A stretch of 6,715 bases of DNA from Candidatus Bathyarchaeota archaeon (GTDB lineage Archaea > Thermoproteota > Bathyarchaeia > Bathyarchaeales > Bathyarchaeaceae). Shown here piece after piece: positions 5,640 through 6,715 of the stretch. The stretch is from NCBI GenBank assembly GCA_029879825.1, contig JAOUPL010000063.1:1-6715 (forward strand), in the 5' to 3' direction. The notes under the pieces are model-generated. The model had not been told where the DNA came from. It ran no database searches and saw only the letters and a program-made list of their open reading frames with translations. Position numbers and translations under genes: made by a program. Position 1 is the first letter of the stretch. Each line of letters starts with the position of its first letter.

Positions 5640-5777
5640 ATGTTGTCCGACACAGGAATTATCATAGGACTAAAAATGAAGCTAACAAAACTTGAAGCCA
5701 AGGTCGAACGACTTGAAAAAGTCTTGTGTCCCGAATGCAGAAAGAGGTTTCAAGAAATTCTCAAGGAAAAGGAGTAG
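5640..5777 (+). CDS. 45-residue coiled-coil protein with a single CPEC motif
   Basis: I do not recognise a named family. After a short hydrophobic N-terminus (MLSDTGIIIGLKMK) comes a heptad-like helix, LTKLEAKVERLEKVL (about residues 15-29). Then comes C30-P-E-C33, and a second charged helix, RKRFQEILKEKE (34-45). One CxxC between two helices cannot complete a zinc site alone, so metal binding would need a dimer, as in the Rad50 zinc hook; this is inference from layout. The start at 5640 follows GAGGTG. Met at residue 13 (5676) is an alternative that keeps the coil and the CPEC motif. An overlapping frame in another register (ATG 5612 to TGA 5693) is less protein-like. The gene lies between decayed sequence and the recombinase, which converges on it. 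Its small size leaves real doubt. Confidence 0.55.
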   Translation: MLSDTGIIIGLKMKLTKLEAKVERLEKVLCPECRKRFQEILKEKE

Positions 5778-5783
5778 TCAATT

Positions 5784-5851
5784 AAGGGTTTTGTTCTGGT
5801 GGAATGTTGAAAGGTAGGGTTTTTTGCGCGTTTAGGGCAGGGTAAACCCTT
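5784..5851. repeat. Cluster of AGGGTTT-like motifs with inverted repeats
   Basis: AAGGGTTT at 5784-5791 is the exact reverse complement of AAACCCTT at 5844-5851. Between them lie TAGGGTTTTTT (5815-5825) and TTTAGGG (5831-5837). AGGGTAAACCCT at 5839-5850 is itself an inverted repeat with 5-bp arms. The cluster lies directly past the 3' end of the recombinase gene, where it could be a bidirectional terminator or recombinase arm-type binding sites. The second idea is only inference. Confidence 0.4.
5816..5825 (+). terminator. Oligo-T terminator after the mini-protein gene
   Basis: TAGGGTTTTTT ends in six T's (5820-5825), 43-48 bases past the stop at 5777. This is a plausible archaeal oligo-T terminator. 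Confidence 0.4.
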
Positions 5852-5874
5852 CAGAAATGTTGGGTCTCGGTTTA

Positions 5875-6558
5875 CTATGTTATGGGCATGGCTCTCTCGT
5901 ATTGTTCTCTCATGGCTTGCGCTGTTCGTTTAATGAATCTGCCGGAGCGTTCCATGTAGTCGTTTATTGTTTGCGGAGTTAATCCTGTCCAGCTACAGAT
6001 GTCGGCTACGCTTAGCTTTGGGTTCGCGCATAGTTCCGTGATCCTGACAAACCGGAGATAGTGGAGATATTTCTTTTTGTCTATCTTTTTCATTAGGTTC
6101 CAACTGTCCCATTCTGCTATGGGCCACACTCTTTGTTTTGGTGGAGTTCTTTTCCACTGTTCAAGTATTAGGTCCATGAAGGGAAAGCCAAGCCACAGCT
6201 CCAGAGGAGCCTCGCGCTTGCCATGCTTACGCGCTACAGCCTCAATAAACATCATGTCTCCTTTAACTTCTATGTCTTCTTTCAGTATGCCAGGTATAGC
6301 CTCAGTGTATTTGGCTATAGGCTGCTCATGTCTTTTGCATGAAGGGCAAACGTACCTATGTCTTTTACTTCCATGAACCTCAGTCTTTCGCAAACCACAC
6401 CAATATAATACAGCTAAGAAACTCTTAACGGTAAGAGGATTGTATTTGCCTAAGTCTATCTGATCTACCTTATCAATCATAGGCTTGAACTGTTCTAACG
6501 TGATAGCTTTCTTTTGTTTGCCATGCTTGTAGCGGTGTGGATATGGGTTCCCTCTCAT
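5875..6558 (-). CDS. Tyrosine recombinase/integrase-like protein with cysteine-containing insert, lacking a core-binding domain
   Basis: A DNA strand-exchange enzyme of the tyrosine recombinase family, as carried by archaeal integrated elements. Box I is plain: LYWCGLRKTEV, with R57 and E60. K114 in ARKHGKREAPLEL fits the catalytic beta-hairpin lysine. Box II reads YLHYLRFVRITEL, with H166 and R169, and Y201 in TINDYMERSG fits the nucleophile. The second His of box II is absent; W190 or the following Thr-Gly lies near that place, as Trp does in Cre. Between R57 and the hairpin is an insert with C71-P-S-C74 and nearby histidines (H67, H77), a possible zinc knuckle. Only about 45 residues precede the catalytic domain, so the usual N-terminal core-binding domain of 80-100 residues is missing; the total is 227. 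A TGA two codons upstream in frame rules out a longer start. The promoter placement suggests a leaderless mRNA. Whether it is active is unknown. Confidence 0.85.
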   Translation of the reverse strand: MRGNPYPHRYKHGKQKKAITLEQFKPMIDKVDQIDLGKYNPLTVKSFLAVLYWCGLRKTEVHGSKRHRYVCPSCKRHEQPIAKYTEAIPGILKEDIEVKGDMMFIEAVARKHGKREAPLELWLGFPFMDLILEQWKRTPPKQRVWPIAEWDSWNLMKKIDKKKYLHYLRFVRITELCANPKLSVADICSWTGLTPQTINDYMERSGRFIKRTAQAMREQYERAMPIT

Positions 6559-6581
6559 ATCAAATCACTTTTTTTCTTTCT

Positions 6582-6596
6582 GATATATAGATTTAT
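6582..6596 (-). promoter_or_regulatory. BRE/TATA promoter of the recombinase gene, leaderless type
   Basis: Read on the minus strand, ATAAAT (plus positions 6591-6596) fits the archaeal BRE pattern RNWAAW and is followed at once by CTATATAT (6582-6589). The box centre is about 28 bases before the ATG at 6558, so transcription would begin at or within a few bases of the start codon. GTGAT just upstream of the ATG could be a weak ribosome site only if the transcript starts earlier. Confidence 0.55.
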
Positions 6597-6655
6597 TAAT
6601 AAAACAAAGTGAACGCAACTCAAATTAGCCTCCTTTTCAGCAACTTTATGACATT

Positions 6656-6677
6656 CAATTAAATTTAAGTTTAATTG
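6656..6677. repeat. AT-rich inverted repeat upstream of the recombinase
   Basis: CAATTAAA (6656-6663) and TTTAATTG (6670-6677) are exact reverse complements separated by six bases, TTTAAG. With one bulged base the arms extend to ATTCAATTAAA and TTTAATTGAGAAT. It lies about 100 bases upstream of the recombinase start and could be an operator for it or for a gene beyond the right edge. Confidence 0.45.
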
Positions 6678-6715
6678 AGAATATAAGGTTTGCTACCAAA
6701 GAAGCCCATTTCTCT

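Noticed and set aside
5784..5851. CRISPR-like or telomeric array reading of the AGGGTTT motifs
   Set aside because: The motifs are too short and irregularly spaced for a CRISPR array, and archaeal chromosomes are circular, so telomere function is not credible.
6077..6376. 99-codon plus-strand frame inside the recombinase gene
   Set aside because: It is antisense to the catalytic core of the recombinase and Ser/Cys/His-rich, as expected of a shadow.
1..6715. tRNA, rRNA or CRISPR array anywhere in the window
   Set aside because: By eye I found no cloverleaf with a TTC loop and CCA-side stem, no rRNA core motif and no regularly spaced direct repeats. A dedicated scan could still find an intron-containing tRNA.

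Overview
The window looks archaeal and chromosomal. Three things in the sequence suggest this: gene starts are preceded either by AGGAGG/GAGGTG-type ribosome binding sites or by AT-rich TATA-like boxes about 26-28 bases upstream; the tyrosine recombinase and the YjbQ-type protein resemble archaeal versions; and a SerB with two ACT domains sits among small unrecognised genes. A member of the Thermoproteota/Bathyarchaeia is a reasonable guess, but there is no rRNA or other marker here, so the lineage is inference.

Layout. At the left edge, an open frame on the minus strand runs off the window and is probably a partial or decayed gene. Next, on the plus strand, come a phosphoserine phosphatase with two ACT domains (252-1460) and an acyl-CoA dehydrogenase (1685-2926). 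They are separated by 224 bases and seem to have separate promoters. A 590-base gap (2927-3516) holds an oligo-T terminator, a possible frameshifted mini-gene, a strong TATA box with no matching ORF, and a perfect 16-bp palindrome. A metallo-beta-lactamase-fold hydrolase (3517-4428, plus) then converges on a YjbQ/UPF0047-family enzyme (4541-4951, minus).

The right third looks like accessory DNA. It contains a probable frameshifted pseudogene (5034-5374), a poorly coding stretch, a 45-residue coiled-coil protein with a CPEC motif (5640-5777), a short region with repeated AGGGTTT-like motifs, and a minus-strand tyrosine recombinase with a cysteine-containing insert (5875-6558). The recombinase has a BRE/TATA promoter placed for a leaderless or nearly leaderless mRNA. 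An AT-rich inverted repeat lies upstream of it, near the right edge.

The intact genes do not form an obvious pathway. SerB makes serine, the dehydrogenase oxidises an acyl-CoA (the active site suggests the isovaleryl-CoA-dehydrogenase layout), and the hydrolase and YjbQ protein have no assignable substrate. They look like independently transcribed housekeeping or accessory genes beside a decaying integration region. I see no clear new multi-gene system. The best leads are the CPEC mini-protein, the displaced catalytic glutamate of the dehydrogenase, the recombinase architecture, and the palindrome-bearing intergenic gap.
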